Shown here one piece after another: positions 1 to 12,341 of a stretch of DNA of 64,000 nt; positions within the stretch are counted from its first letter, which is position 1; each line of letters starts with the position of its first letter. The stretch lies in NCBI RefSeq assembly GCF_026914185.1, contig NC_070569.1, positions 3,782,001-3,846,000 on the forward strand, written 5' to 3'. The notes below the pieces were generated by a model. It was not told the origin of the DNA and did not search any database. It saw nothing but the letters and a program-made list of their open reading frames with translations. The translations under genes and the position numbers were made by a program. Source of the DNA: Puccinia triticina. Lineage: Eukaryota; Basidiomycota; Pucciniomycetes; Pucciniales; Pucciniaceae.

Positions 1-172
1 CGGCAGGTCTGCTTGGGCTACCCACACTAGACTCTTGATCTCACCTGATCGGGGTAATCTGACCATAATGTATTGGTTGTGAGTATTATCACGCCATATC
101 AAGCTTTTCACAATCAAATGTTCTGCTGTGGAAATTGACACATTCAAGTTTCTCTCATTGGCCTTCTTTTAG

Positions 173-2679
173 ACACGCTCGACCTGTACCCACTATAGTC
201 CCTCGACCTGGTCAGCAGCCTTCCAAGAATCCCCCGCAACCCACCCCACAGGGCACTCTCACTATTAGGCGGCATGTTGAGCGACATAGCCCAAGCCGAA
301 CGCGTGCGTTAGATTTCTTAAACGGGTACCCACTGAAAGACAAGCTGTCACCAGATGGACAAGATGGTGACTTTGGCGCCAGTCACACCGAGCGATTACA
401 AGTATTATGGAGGCCAATCGAACTTACAAATCAAGCAGGCTCAGTCACGCAGGAGACCTTGAAGGGCTTGAAGATCCGACAGGGAGATGAGGTGGATTTT
501 TTGAAAAGCGAAGCCGGACTGATCGAGCTCGAATTGACAATGTCCGAACTCTGCTTGGAAAGCATTATTCAACGAGCTGTCCGTGTTCACACAGATTGTA
601 CTCTGAGGCGGGCCTTTTCGGACTTGACACGACTAGAGCGGCCAGCAGGCGGTTCTTCAACGCATGCCGTTCCCTACTTTAGCTCAGTACGGCTGATACC
701 TTGGGAGGGTTCTAGCAACTCAGAGCGTTTTGCGAAGTCAATTGAGGTCGGTCTACATGCGCGGCATGCCGTTGAAGTCTTAATCGATCAATTTTCAGGT
801 CGGTTCAGATTGCAATCAGTCACCCATCCTTACCGGCCGAATGAAGATGATAACGACTCGGTACACAGGCTGGGAGGTGGCTGCTTTAGTGGCTATAATC
901 CGTTTAGGCTCAGCCAGTCTGCAAATAAAATCAATCTGAATCCAGGTGGACTGAGGGATGTTCTTGTCCGTTTAAAATCAGATGTCAGTATGCCAGATCG
1001 TCTTCCAATCCCATCCATCACCACATCATTAAAAAACACGGCAGAAAATTAGTAAAATAAAGCTAATGCTTCAATTGGATCGGCAATTTCGAACATTATT
1101 TCTCTAGATCTTACTCGATCAAATTGAGTTCAAAGCTCGACTATTAGGGATTCGAACAACGCGAAACTTGCCGATTCAACTACAGCTTCTTTCGATGCCT
1201 TCATACTTATCATCTCCAACAACGATTCCACAGCATATATTCCAATTAACACTGTATTGTAGATTATCCAATTTTCCGCATCATTATTTGCTGATCATGG
1301 TCACCGAGCATGGTATTCGATGTGCCCTGATCATCGTCAATCAGGATCGAGACGCCCAACCTAGCAATAAGGGCGGAAGTAGTATGTTTTGGAATGTCAA
1401 CTCAGTCTCAGCGGTTGAAGTTCCTACTTTTGTTGACGATCTGGATGAAGACGGCGGGGTGTTGGATCAGTTAAGCCTCTTAGTTTCCCTCCGTCTGGCT
1501 TTTTGCCCTCAATCCTAAACCTCCCTTGGTGGATTATATCTCATCTCCTTGACTTCTCTTTGCAGGTTTACACTGAGCCGGACGCAGTTTCAATACGTTT
1601 ATCACTATTGCCTGTCAGTTTGCTGCCTTGACAAAGCACAATTCAGTTGACTTTCATGCTAATTTATGTTTTTAATATTTTACATCACCCCATAAACTCT
1701 CGCAAACAAAACATCACATAACATCACAGAGTTCAAGTCACACTAAGTCAACTCAAGGCTCAGTTGAGGCGGAATGGAATTAGCTATGAACAAATGTTAC
1801 CGTTAACAACCGAGATAATCAAAAAACAATACCAGGAGCACCGGAATCAGCGATCTAAACTGATAAGAAAACCACCCCCACCATCGATCAAACTGCCCGA
1901 ATTTCACCCGGCATTCGAAGTGAACGGTTTGTTGAGCATCCCCCTCCAAGGAATCATCAAACCCACGTTCTTCCATAGTGATCATCAACTTGAGCAAAAG
2001 GATATCTTCGCTGGTAACAATCTGGCAGTTGCAGTCTTCCTTCAACCAGATTCCCACTTCGGTGTCCAAGTTGAGTGTTTCTCCTTCTTCCGTAATGTCT
2101 CGCTGGTTTGTCATAACAGAAAAGGCTGACATGCAATGTGTTTTACGCTGTCGCAAATTGTATTTTTGTTTTACTTTTTGGGAAATCATCAATCCTTTAC
2201 AGATTGAAGTCCGCTTCAAATTCAATTCCGACAAACTCAAGGCTGATGAACTCGAAAAGATTATCAAATCCAAAGAGAAAACTCTCAACTCAAAAATCGT
2301 GTCGGAGTATTTAATGAAGCAATCCAAATCCAAATCCTCAAACTTACGGAATCTTGGACGGCCGCCCCAAGGCAATGAAGATGACGATGACGATGAAGAT
2401 GAGGAACCGCTATCGAGAAGGACACAGACAACGCGTCCCAAACCCGTCTCGCCAGTAGCGGTGAATCCAGTCGAGCAGTCATCACCAAAGGAATGCCCCG
2501 ATCTGGAAGAAGATCCCGATGACCAACTCGTCGATTCTGACTCGTGGTCAATCGATCCTCACTCAAGCCAATTTGTCATCCGCTTCCAACACTTCAATCA
2601 ACGGATCGATCAGATTTATCTGCTCTCAATCCAGAAATTCTTCAAGCTAATCCATTCTTCTGCCACTTCCGTGCCTTGA
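173..2679 (+). CDS. MED14: Mediator complex subunit 14, C-terminal part (gene starts before the window)
   Basis: MED14 (Rgr1) is the backbone subunit of Mediator, the nuclear coactivator that links transcription factors to RNA polymerase II. Exons that close in frame are 173-983, 1108-1469, 1566-1613 (48 nt), 1730-2069 and 2203-2679, about 678 residues, ending at TGA 2677-2679. Family-like features, in order, are a block with VEVLIDQFSGRF, the helix ILLDQIEFKARLLG at the start of the second exon, the strand segment HHYLLIMVTEHGIRCALI, and a QLRRNGISYEQ helix. An acidic serine/lysine-rich tail with a run of D and E follows, around 2380-2410. The polypyrimidine acceptor before 173 and in-frame stops upstream mean the N-terminal exons lie outside the window or before 54. 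Introns are 96-133 nt with CTAAT-like branch sites. The donor at 984 (GTCAGT) is the least certain junction. Identification rests on the order of family motifs, not on a search. Confidence 0.8.
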
Positions 2680-3508
2680 ATACTTCCCCATCTTCGACTC
2701 GTCCTTTTTTGTTTGTTGGTTTGGTTGCCCCAAATAAGAACCAATCAAAAACAGAAAACCTGTCATAAACATATGTGCATTAACATATATGTATATAGAT
2801 AGATAGTTATACATAGATGTGAACTTGCCATGCAATTTCTTTGGTTCCACTTTTAAAGCCCCCCCCCCCCTTTTTTGCACATAGGTAAGAAAAACATATT
2901 GTATATATTGCAGTTGTGTTTTTCTTTTTCTGTTCTTCTTTCTCATTGAATTGCGTGTAGTAAGCTTTCCGTCATTATCTTCAATACATATGCACACATA
3001 TGGATACTGGCGCCTTTGAAGTTGGGTGTGACACAGAAAGAAAGGCTTCAAAGGGTTTTTCTAGCTGGGTTATGCAGCCCAGCTTGTTTTTCAGCATTAT
3101 TTGTATTGAAATCTCCTGCAGCAAGACAGAAATATTGGTGCAGTGGGTGTGTTGAGAATAAAAATTAAGAAATGTTTCAGTAGTTTTCCATTTTCTTGGT
3201 TTTTTTTTTTTTTTCAAAAATACATCTGCAATTGGGGAGGCTGCGGGGAGTTGGTAAGAATGAATGCAAGGGGAAATAATGAAAAATTAGTGCTCTTAAA
3301 GTGGAAAACATATAATATTCAAGCCTCATGAGTGCAAGTTCACTGTTGGAAAACTGATATGGACCAATCTTCAGGGGGTAGAGGGATGATAGTAGATCCC
3401 ATTCCAAAACAAAAACTTCCATATCAACTTTGTGACATTTACTCAAAGAGTATATGATTTATGTCACCCATCTTTGAGAACCTTGAATTTCTTCTATTTT
3501 TTTCCTTT
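2680..3508. other. MED14 3' flank, no further gene seen
   Basis: This AT-rich stretch follows the MED14 stop. It holds a run of about ten C followed by T (near 2860-2873), a T run (near 3200-3215) and short non-conserved reading frames only. It probably includes the MED14 3' untranslated region, since AATAAG/AATAAA-like words occur soon after the stop. No coding similarity was recognised. Confidence 0.5.
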
Positions 3509-4562
3509 CACTATGAAAAAACAACTCAAGAAACTGCTGTCAGTTGACATGCAGCATACTCAAGTTGATATTGAGTTGATACCAGGCTCAGACAAATTAA
3601 TCCCAGGGCAGTACACACTGGAATGTTTGGAAGTTCCTCAGCTTAAGTCTAGTGCACAACTGGGGTGCAGAGACTGAGCCCTGTCAAGGCTCAGTGCAGA
3701 TCAGCCCCTCTGGCCCAGTCAGCAAGGGGGTCATAGGCACCCAGGCCAGGATGCATGTAATACCCATCCAGTTGACCTTGAGGAATCTATCCCGGTTGAC
3801 AAATATACACAGCAACCAGTTGAGTCTTGACCCAGAGGGCTCTCTCCCGGCCAACATGATGATGCAATAGTTGACTGGTCATCAAGTGGGTCTCAGCCCT
3901 CTCAAGTGCTGGTCATCAAGAGGATCTCATGTTCTGGTCATAGAAAGGGTTGTGTACCCACTCAATGAATGGTTGTGTGCCGGTCATCAAGAGGGCTGAG
4001 ACCACTTGATGACTGGTATGTTCAGGTCATTGAAATGGTTGAGACCCACTTGATGACCTGTTCATTGAGAGGGCTCAGACCCTCTTGCTGACTGGTGTTT
4101 GCTGGTCATTAGAGCGGGCTGAGACCCTCTTGATGACCAGCACAAGGCTTGCCAAGACCCTCTGGATGACCAGTATGTTTGTTTTGGTCATTGAGAGGGT
4201 TGTGTACCCTCTTGATGACCAGTGTGTGCCAGTCATTGTGTAGTTATGTTGGCCAGGAGGAATTGCTCCGGTCAACGTGCTTGTACCCAGTCAAAGTGGG
4301 TGGCCTCTTTGCTGGGAGGGATGTGTCCATGAGGCCAAAGGAATCATTATGGGATTGTGCAGTCCATTGGCCAGGCTGAGTTTCTGAGGACACCTGGAGG
4401 CACAGTGCTCAAACTTGAGCCCTTAGCTGTGCCTTGTGGCTTAGCACCAGCCCATGCTGAGCTAGGCTGGAAGTACCCTGAAAGAACCCAGGTACTGATC
4501 AAAGTACTAGCATGGTAACTGTATGTCAACTGACATCAGTTTCTCAAGTTTTTTTCATAGTG
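3509..4562. mobile_element. CACTA-type non-autonomous DNA transposon, 1,054 bp
   Basis: The left end begins CACTATGAAAAAA and the right end is its inverted copy ending TTTTTTTCATAGTG. The inverted match runs for about 43 bp and includes TGTCAGTTGACAT. The flanking trinucleotide is TTT on both sides, as expected of the CACTA (En/Spm) superfamily, which is defined by CACTA termini and 3-bp target duplications. There is no transposase frame, so it would need an enzyme supplied elsewhere. The centre is filled by an imperfect palindromic repeat. Two relatives lie at 12342-12588 and 16084-17180. Confidence 0.75.
3868..4250. repeat. Imperfect palindromic repeat array inside the CACTA element
   Basis: Units of about 30-40 bp alternate the words GGTCATCAAGAGGG and its complement CCCTCTTGATGACC, spaced by GTGT/CTGG-rich linkers. 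Adjacent units can pair with each other, so the array would fold into a series of hairpins. The same word pair builds arrays at 51740-52195 and 53850-53990, in different transposon backgrounds. Confidence 0.6.
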
Positions 4563-5596
4563 TTTGTAGAAGCTGCTGACCAATCAATCATTGCCAAGTT
4601 TTGTGAGGTAGTGGTGGTGTTGGATGTTTTGTAATTGACTGACAATGGGAGGTATGTGTAGTATCATCATGCCTCCCAGGTGAAACTCAGGTGAATCAAT
4701 GTTGTCACTTGTTTTTACCCAGCAACACAAACTTCAGTGTACCAGCTGTACATAGCAGAATAATACCCCAACGAGGGTGGATTGCTTAATAATGACAGTC
4801 TATTAGCCTGGTTCAAGTTGGTTCTTGAACAGCAAAGTTTTGAATTTTAATTAAAACCAGCTCACTTAAGGACATTTTAGCTTAAAAAGTTGATTCCCAT
4901 AACCATTCTAAGCTCCCTATTTTTTGGACCAGCAAGTGTGATTTCAGTTGGGGACTTAAAATGCCCCAAAGTGAACTGGGCTATTTCATTCATGATTTTA
5001 TGGGCAAAAAGGTGGCTTGTGTCACTTTTCTAGTGTTTATGGTGTTCAAAGTTGAAATTTATGCGTGTATGAATGTGTAAATCATAAATTCATAACACTT
5101 TGTAGGCTGGGAAAGCCCAAGATTACATCATGAATTTCACACCATAATTGCAAGAAACCTTCATGTAATATTCACCTGGAATTGAAGCTGGGAAAAATAA
5201 ATTATCTCCCAAGAATAATTCACATAGCTGCTCTTAATGACTCAAAACTCAACCCAATTTGTACCATCAATCAGAGACCTTATCATCACACAACAATGAG
5301 CTATATTCCATCTCATGTTGTTTCAATTTCTTTCAATTTCTTCAAGGGGCTTGTAGCATCTTTCCAAATTGGGACAATCTAACAGATATTTGCTAAGAAA
5401 GTTAGTGCCTGTGATCATGCTCATACCACCTGGTTGTGGCTTCTTCTTTGCTACTGAAAACATGGTCACATTTTTTGTCTCAATTCTCAGTTTCTAATGA
5501 TATTACTCGCACATAAGGACTTTGACCCATAGAGAATGCGGTGACCTTTTCACAGAGATAATCTACCCTAGCATAACTTCGTTTGAGGGTGAGCTT
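4563..5596. other. Intergenic stretch with one repeat end
   Basis: No gene was recognised. Around 5037-5100 the sequence GGTGTTCAAAGTTG followed by repeated ATAAATCATAA words matches one terminus of the small element family at 47619-47795, so a decayed copy probably lies here. The rest is AT-rich and unassigned. It ends at the ATP5 stop codon. Confidence 0.4.
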
Positions 5597-6667
5597 TCAA
5601 ACGGATTCCTGTGGAAGAATATCCAATCAGTAAGATATAGACCAGAGGGTTAAATTGGATCGGGCGGAAGCGTACATGAAGAAGAGCGTTCATCTTGTTC
5701 ACGCGGCTCAAGACACTCAAGTCGATTGTCTTGTCGCCAAAGTCGACAATCAGGCCACCCAAGATGGTAGGCTTAACGACGTTCTTGATTCGGACCGTCT
5801 TGGCCTGCTAGACACACATGGTCAGAAGATCATTCTCGCCGATTATGGAATGAGTCAATATAACGGCCTTACCTCAGCGGCAGTGCTTTTCTTCAAGCTG
5901 GTTTCCAGGCGACTTTGGAGCGAGGATTCAAGGGGTTGGGCCGAGGTGATTGTGATAGTCATCTCGCCGCGATGAGCACTCATCAAGTTCAAAAAGTCTT
6001 CAATGACCTAACAAGAGAGTTCTATTAGAAACTCGACCTTATTCTGGTCCGACAAATCGCAGTCTGTTTCTTTCATAAGTACTCACTTTCTCGGTTTCGT
6101 ATAAACGACCATTCTCTCCGAGGACATCGAAGAAGTTCTTGGTTAGTTCGGTTGGTTGACCAAGTTTGCTCATCATGTCAGATAACCCTTTCTTGCGGTC
6201 GCTTGCTTGAAGGGTAGGGTTGTGGAGGAACTGCTTGATGGCCGATCCTAAAGATGTTTGATAAATGAAATGTGTCAGAAAGATGGACCTAGCGTAGGAC
6301 GATCTGTTGAAGAGAATTTCATGGGGCATCAAGGCGGACCATCTTTGCTAGAAAGCACCCGCTGGATGGACGAAAGGTCTTTCTCGACGGTGCTCAAGGT
6401 CTTTTCATCCTTCTTGATTGCGGCCGAGTATAATGCGCTTGCGTATTTCCCCGAGAGTCCTTGCAACTGAATCGGTGGCTGGCGTGAGTCACAACATCAA
6501 TGACGTCAGTTGGCGGTCCGTTCTGCATGATGCTCATGTACTGGATTCCATCCCAGGCAAAATGAACCCGGGAGACTGGTCCGATAGGGTGGACTGACCT
6601 GTTTGGAGGCGGCGGTTGCATATCCACGGGTGCATTTCAAGGCACGGTAGACTGGGCCGGATGCCAT
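5597..6667 (-). CDS. ATP5: Mitochondrial ATP synthase OSCP subunit (F1Fo delta/OSCP)
   Basis: OSCP joins the F1 head to the peripheral stalk of mitochondrial ATP synthase. Six exons on the minus strand close in frame: 6599-6667, 6340-6478, 6087-6247, 5873-6007, 5676-5807 and 5597-5608, giving 215 residues, close to the usual 205-215. The start at 6667 is chosen because it gives a short basic presequence (MASGPVYRALKCTRGYATAA) typical of matrix import; an in-frame ATG further upstream adds a proline/serine-rich leader and is less likely. Family landmarks in order are GLSGKYASALYSAA, SDMMSKLGQPTELTKNFF, MSAHRGEMTITITSAQPL and GGLIVDFGDKTIDLS. The last exon is only 12 nt and encodes ESV-stop. 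Introns are 64-120 nt with standard GT-AG ends. It is a nuclear gene and nothing suggests decay. Confidence 0.92.
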
Positions 6668-7425
6668 GACTTGTCGCTCTCTTTCGATGATCGGTCGGGT
6701 GGGAGTGGTGCCGTGGGCTCGGTGCTTGGTTGGTGGTGCGGTGTTGCTGCTGCCCGGTGGCTGGCTTCCAATCTTACCCGAGGGGGACCCACTCGACTGA
6801 AGCATACACTCGCTATTCGCATACATCACACCTTATTGTGCTCGCTGCGTACATACATATAACATGAACTTCATTTCTCTCTGAAATGTATTTTTCCAAG
6901 TCTATAAATTTACAACTGGCGGCTTGGTATTCACTCGACGTGTTCTGCAGCCATGATGATTGTACGAGTTCAAGCTTGAAGAATCCATGGCTGCTGACCG
7001 AGTGTTTGGACTTTTTGAAGAATGGATACCAAAGTTAACGTTCTCCAAGCATCGCTCGATAATCATGGTCTCACTGATCTTAAATTTAACAGTGTTGATA
7101 AGCTTGATGAAATCTTTCATGCAATCATGAATCTTAACAATCCCCCAAATTCGGTGCTACAAGAACGATGTGTGTCAAGTAGAAAGAAATTATGCGGTAC
7201 AACAATGAGAGTATGGAACAAGGATTGAATACGGTAGGTGTTTGGAGAAGTCTTGAAAAGAAAGTGGAATGGCAGAGTTGAATTTGCCGTAGGTCCATGT
7301 AGAAGAGTGCTGGAGGAGAGGTCTATGTAAAAGAGTGCTGGAGGGTCATAAATTTCAACCCCAGTTTGTCAAGCAGCTTCAATGCGTTCTGACTTGGAAC
7401 CAAGATTTGCACACGCGAGCGTCAG
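6668..7425. other. Intergenic, upstream of ATP5 and downstream of the pectinesterase
   Basis: The 759 bases between the ATP5 start and the pectinesterase stop should contain the ATP5 promoter, next to 6667, and the pectinesterase 3' untranslated region, next to 7425. Short open frames here have no recognisable family. A short repeated phrase, AGAAGAGTGCTGGAGG, occurs twice near 7300-7345. Confidence 0.4.
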
Positions 7426-9410
7426 TTAGTTAGCCCATTCAGCGTAGTCCTGGGTAACGCGAAAGTAATAATAAGAGTAATAATGTGTTAGTATATTAGG
7501 TTGATTCTCGTGCAACTGGGCAATTATGGATCTCAAGAACGAGAAGGAGATTGCAGAGATGACTTACGGAGCCTAATACAGCTGAAATTTTCACAGCTTC
7601 AGATCTCACAGTGCCCATTTGGCGCTTTTGGGTCGATGAACCGGGGCCATAATTACCATATTCTTGGTAAGTAACGTGTTCATTTCGAGGTTCTGACCCT
7701 TCATTCCAAGGAATCCATCCCAGGGGATTGACGATGTTGCTCAGGAAAGAATTCTGGAAAACCACGGCTGCGTATGGTGACCACGGGCGACCGAAGTATA
7801 CTGACCCGGGTTGGGTGGTTTGGCTGGATGGCAGTACTTTGGATTTGTTGATCACAAACATCGTGTTTCCTCCTTGACTTCTTCGCTGGGCAGTAATGCT
7901 ATTTTTGAAGAACATGGGACGGAAAATCAAGTATGAAACTTGAGTGTCAGATTGTGGGTTACTTCATTCTGTCCTATCACCACACGTACGTTGCATAGTG
8001 CTTAGGGGGTTTGACAACTATTTCGGACATCTCAAACCAAGCGGTTCCGGGGCCGAAGATGAAATCTGATTTGTGGGAAAAACAGGCACAGGCAGCATTA
8101 GCACCATTTTTCTTTTATTCTGATGGGCCCAATATTCAGAAGGAATTGCTTACCGACGGCTCCTTCAACTCGACATCCATAGAAGTATGAAGAAAGGGTT
8201 TTGACCAAAAGAGTGTCCTGGTAGCTGCTGAAAGTACAATATTTATAGACTGAGATTGTTTGAATTTCGTCAGTTTGAGCTCTGGCTTGATGTTTTCAAT
8301 ACATCTCAAGGATAAAAAGAGAAAAACTAGGCAAAGTTTGATAAAAACTGACTGACCATGTTTCTGTCCCTCGGCTGTTAATGCCACTGCTTGGGTATCA
8401 GTCCCTGTCCCGAATGAATTTATGGCATTCCTATTTTTTGGAAAGTAGATTGATTAGTTCATACTGTGTGTATTAAACCCCGGCGAAGTTGCCTGCTAGT
8501 GCTACTTTGGCTTGTATGAGAGTTGTGAAAAATGGTTGGGATTGTCACTCACACGTTGCGCATCTCGAAACTGCATAGTGCAACCGGGGGATCATTGCAA
8601 AGTGATGAAGGGCCAATCAGCCGAATTCTACTGGTTTTGAAGCCTTCTGAAGGCTGAACAGCAGCACTCAAGCTTGCATGACATACCGGGGGCTTTGCAC
8701 CCAAATGGCTGAACTTGGGGCATTTTCACCACCGCGACTTGCTGCGCTGACTGCCACCTGTACCGTGACTTGATTGCTAGCAAGCGAGGTGGGATCAGAC
8801 GAGTATCCTTGAATCCGTAGAGGCTATTCCCCCGATGAACCGATGGAGATTTGCATTTTCATCAGCCTTGTGCCGCTTCTCTCTTTCTCGTGACTGTGAT
8901 AATATTGCAATCGCATTTGGAGGATTGTAACTTACGTATTTGTACTTGATGTGGACTTGTTCATGGTATGTACCTACAACAAAAACCGTCAATGTGTCAG
9001 CCCGCGAACCGGGCAAGTTGTCATTTTTCCTAGGAAGCCCATTCCTCGTGCTATGGCATTGGGAGCTTACCAGCGGTGATGAAAATGATCTGCGGGCCTT
9101 TTAATGTCTTCAACGCGTTTACTGCGGCAGTGATAGTGCTATCAACAACAAGATAAGATCGAGGGGATGTCAGCTGAGTGTGCTTTTTGGGACAAATGGC
9201 GCCGTTCAGACTGAGTACTTACTTGAACTCTCCATGGTGGGCATTGTTTTGCCGCACGACCAAACTGCCGGGTGGCGGGTCTGTGGAGCTGAAGGAGTTT
9301 TCTTGACCTCGTTTTTGGTGAAGAGCTGCTGAAGGAATGTAACTGCTCACGCAGATTTGTGACGTGTATAACAGTGAAAAAAGAATGTAGATGACAATTG
9401 CAGATGCCAT
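7426..9410 (-). CDS. Secreted pectin methylesterase (carbohydrate esterase family 8)
   Basis: It removes methyl groups from plant cell-wall homogalacturonan, releasing methanol and opening pectin to further attack, and should act outside the cell. Ten exons close in frame: 9223-9410, 9071-9138, 8936-8973, 8687-8823, 8553-8570 (18 nt), 8357-8430, 8154-8249, 7990-8065, 7568-7898 and 7426-7449, giving 349 residues. Residues 1-22 (MASAIVIYILFSLLYTSQIC...) form a signal peptide. All CE8 signature blocks are present in order: GTYHEQV, TQAVAL, SSYQDTL (catalytic Asp), GDFIFGPG (nucleophile Asp) and YFGRPW (Arg). The protein ends DYAEWAN, as usual for the family. The length fits a single-domain fungal enzyme. 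No promoter motif was identified. In a biotroph it plausibly acts in host-wall entry or haustorium formation, which is inference. Confidence 0.94.
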
Positions 9411-10843
9411 TCTGTTAGTATAATAATGATTGTATGGTGCAAGGATGCGAAGTAGTGACTATTGAGATAAGGAATGAAAGTGATGGGGGTATAGGAGAGG
9501 TACCCCGAGTCGACAGCTTATGAAGTAATCTGCTCAGCGACTGGCTCCCGTAGGATCCCACTGACACGACGCTTCTAGCCTCTAGGGACATATATTCGGA
9601 TGAAACACATCTGATGGTCTCGAGGGTCATTGGTCAAATCATCCCAGAAGCCTCCATCTCCATGACTTTCTCTGCACTGCACTCAGCTGGGAAAATTACA
9701 ATACGCGGCCGGAGAATGTCCTGACCAGTTCATACTCTCGCATACATCAGCATACATACTCGTACAGAACACAATCTTCTTCCACGTGGCAACTGCGTTG
9801 CGTTGCCATCCTATAAGCACTGATTTATAATTTTTTAAAACGAACCCCTAGGAGAATGCTCCAGTTTTCTTATTTATGTAGTGAAACACTAACGACCTTA
9901 CGTGCAAACAAGGTTGCTGATCTACTGTCTAAAGGGTTCATGCACATACAAGTAGGCCGCCACTAGCCGGCGTCACCGTGTCGACGAGGATTCGCGGAAC
10001 ACAGAACTTCGGCGACTGAATTCTGAAGATCCCTAAAGCGTTATGTGTATGTATGCGTCGACGAAAGATTTTGCCGCAGCTATGGGGGCAAATTTTTTGC
10101 TCAAAATTCTTTGAGCTCTTGCGCTTCGCGCATGAGCAAGAAGATCCGGATTTTAAAAAAATGTTAAGGATGTAGCTTTTTGACTTAAATGACCAGACAT
10201 GTACAGATTGCTGGCGAGTTTTTGGCACAAAGCTGCGGGGGAAATATTAAGTAAATACATTCTTCAACTGTTAAGTTCAACAGTGATTCGCACTTGTTCA
10301 ACAAGATTTTATGTTTCTAATTTACATATCTGCCACTTTCCTTTCTGCATCATGAACAACTTTACCATATGATTATAAAGATACGCTGTATTCACGCAGG
10401 CTCCCTTATGTCAGGATGCGCTAACGGATCAAGAAATAGAAATGTAAATGTTGATGTGGTGCTTCAGAGAGTTTCTGAATATGTTTCGACACTTGGAGGA
10501 TGGTATTGATATCTTGCTTCATCGACGTAGTCTTATCCTTGCTGTGCGGACACATCGAATGATCAACTAGATTATTCCCATCCTACCAGGCTTTGGTCCC
10601 AGATTGTTTATCGGTGTTGTTTCTACTGATCCAGCTGGCATTACAGTTGAAAACATTTGAAACAGGATAAGAAGGATTGAGGATCAATTGCTTCAGACAA
10701 AATTTGGGTGTACAAGCTGGATAAAGATTGAGGCGTGGACACAAAGATTCCAGGGCGGCAAAAACACCCTCAAGTCCCAGTCCAGTTGAATGGAATCCGC
10801 GTCCGCAGCGGCCTTTAGTTCAGTGAACCCTCCCAGGTTTGGT
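9411..10843. other. Intergenic region between pectinesterase and UTP23
   Basis: This 1.4 kb should include the pectinesterase promoter, adjoining 9410. No gene, inverted-repeat element or tandem array was recognised. Open frames on both strands are short and lack conserved motifs. The segment 10550-10800 reads open on the minus strand for about 60 codons without recognisable similarity. Confidence 0.4.
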
Positions 10844-11950
10844 CTAGGATGTCTTTTGAGAGCTTTTGGAACTTGTCTTCGGAGTCGGCGCGTTCGAAGA
10901 AGCTGATTTCGCTTTGGGGGTTCTACGTCTGGTTGTGGCGGATGATTTTTTCTTCTTGACGCTCAATGGATTGGGACCACCTGATCTTCGTTTTTTGTTC
11001 TTCAGCAGTTTATTTTCCAGTTTATGGGCTGAGTGAGTTTGACCGGTAGATAGTGTTTGTGGCTGTGTTGGTTGCGGATTCGTGGCGGATGAAGATTGAA
11101 TGAGCTGAACCGGGACGCCTGAGTCGAGTCCAGTCTCTGCCGATTTCAATTGCTCAAGCTCTTCGAGGGGAACGTGTAGTTTCTCTTCTTGCAGCTACGA
11201 AGAAAAAAGAGTAAAATGAGATGATGCACAAGCTTCCTGCGAATTTGATGCCTTACCTGTTTGCGCCTCAACTCGGTTGCCGGCCCTTCGTCTTCGAGAA
11301 GGAGGGTGCCACTCCGATTAACGTAGATAATAGGTACACCAATTATCTTTTCCCGTAGATATGTGCGAAAGGTAGGATCTTGGGTGCAAATTATGTAGCG
11401 TAATCGATTCTCCGTGTCGCCCAGAATTCCTTTGATACACTCAACCGAGCTTGTCTTAGTTTGCCAGTGGTTGCACTTTCGTCGCTCGCAAAGATTGCGA
11501 GTAAGGTCTACTGCTTCTTGAGCCACCTGACTTCCATCGGACGCCAAGTTGATTAAATGCGAAATTGAACATTGTGTAATCACTGTAGACAGAACGGAAG
11601 TCGATTCACATCAGCCCTAAGAGTGATTTATTTCAAGCCGGTAGATTATCGGATTAGTAAAGGACAGAGGATCAATTGACAAACGGGCTCAATACGAACT
11701 TGGTTTAACAGTTCCTCCAAGGACGGCGGCTAAGCGACTTTGAACCTCCATCTTTTGAGTAATCGCTGTGACAGCAAAATCGGCATCAACTACAGGATTC
11801 GGAAAAATAAATCTGTCAACTTCCCACACTGATTCGTATGTTTCAGAAGCGGACTAACGAACAAAGCACTTGATAAGGTTCCCGAAATTTGAAAATTGAG
11901 TTGTAGATTGACATGGTCCTTCGGTTAGCTTTGTTTCGTTTGGTTTTCAT
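10844..11950 (-). CDS. UTP23: rRNA-processing protein UTP23 (PIN-like, small-subunit processome)
   Basis: UTP23 is a nucleolar protein of the small-subunit processome needed for early 18S rRNA maturation and for snR30 release. Four exons close in frame: 11863-11950, 11700-11789, 11257-11582 and 10844-11194, giving 284 residues against about 250 in yeast. Landmarks in order are the basic start with FREPYQVLFDADF, VQSRLAAVLGGTVKP, the CERRKCNHWQT segment with cysteine and histidine ligands typical of the family zinc site, and the PIN-fold strand GVPIIYVNRSGTLLLE. The lysine-rich C terminus carries the hallmark GPNPLSVKKKK. The first two introns share the less common donor GTTCGT. Nothing suggests decay. 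Confidence 0.92.
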
Positions 11951-12341
11951 CTTTGGGAGATATCAGCGGTCCTGGTGGAGGCCGGAAGAGTGCTTGAAAG
12001 TAGCCTTTGCCGGAATAAGATGTGGGTAACGATGTGGCTGTTTCAACTGCTGAGACCTTGCTTCAAGCTGCCCATCGTCCCCGCGGCAGGAAATTGCATA
12101 TTTATGTACTTACTCTGATTTTGAATATTCAAACGACTCAGGGGGGTAGGCGAGGTAGGCGGTGCCTACACCCGGGGAGTCCTGCAACAAGGATATCCCG
12201 AGGAATCCTCGTGGATTCCCCGTCCTGCGCAAGGTTGGACCAGCGGCTTCTGGTCCACACGTTCACGTGCTCTCCACCAAGTGGATCACGGGGGCACCTC
12301 GTGATGGCCCCAAGGATTCAACGGATATTTACAGTGTATTG
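11951..12341. other. UTP23 upstream flank, transition to repeat-rich DNA
   Basis: It should contain the UTP23 promoter, adjoining 11950. From about 12130 the sequence becomes GC-rich (GGGTAGGCGAGGTAGGCGG) with short inverted words such as GGGGAATCCACG-like pairs. No gene was recognised. Confidence 0.4.

Noticed and set aside
6506..6829. Longer N terminus for ATP5 starting at 6829
   Set aside because: The added part is low-complexity proline/serine-rich, whereas the ATG at 6667 gives a typical mitochondrial presequence right before the conserved body.
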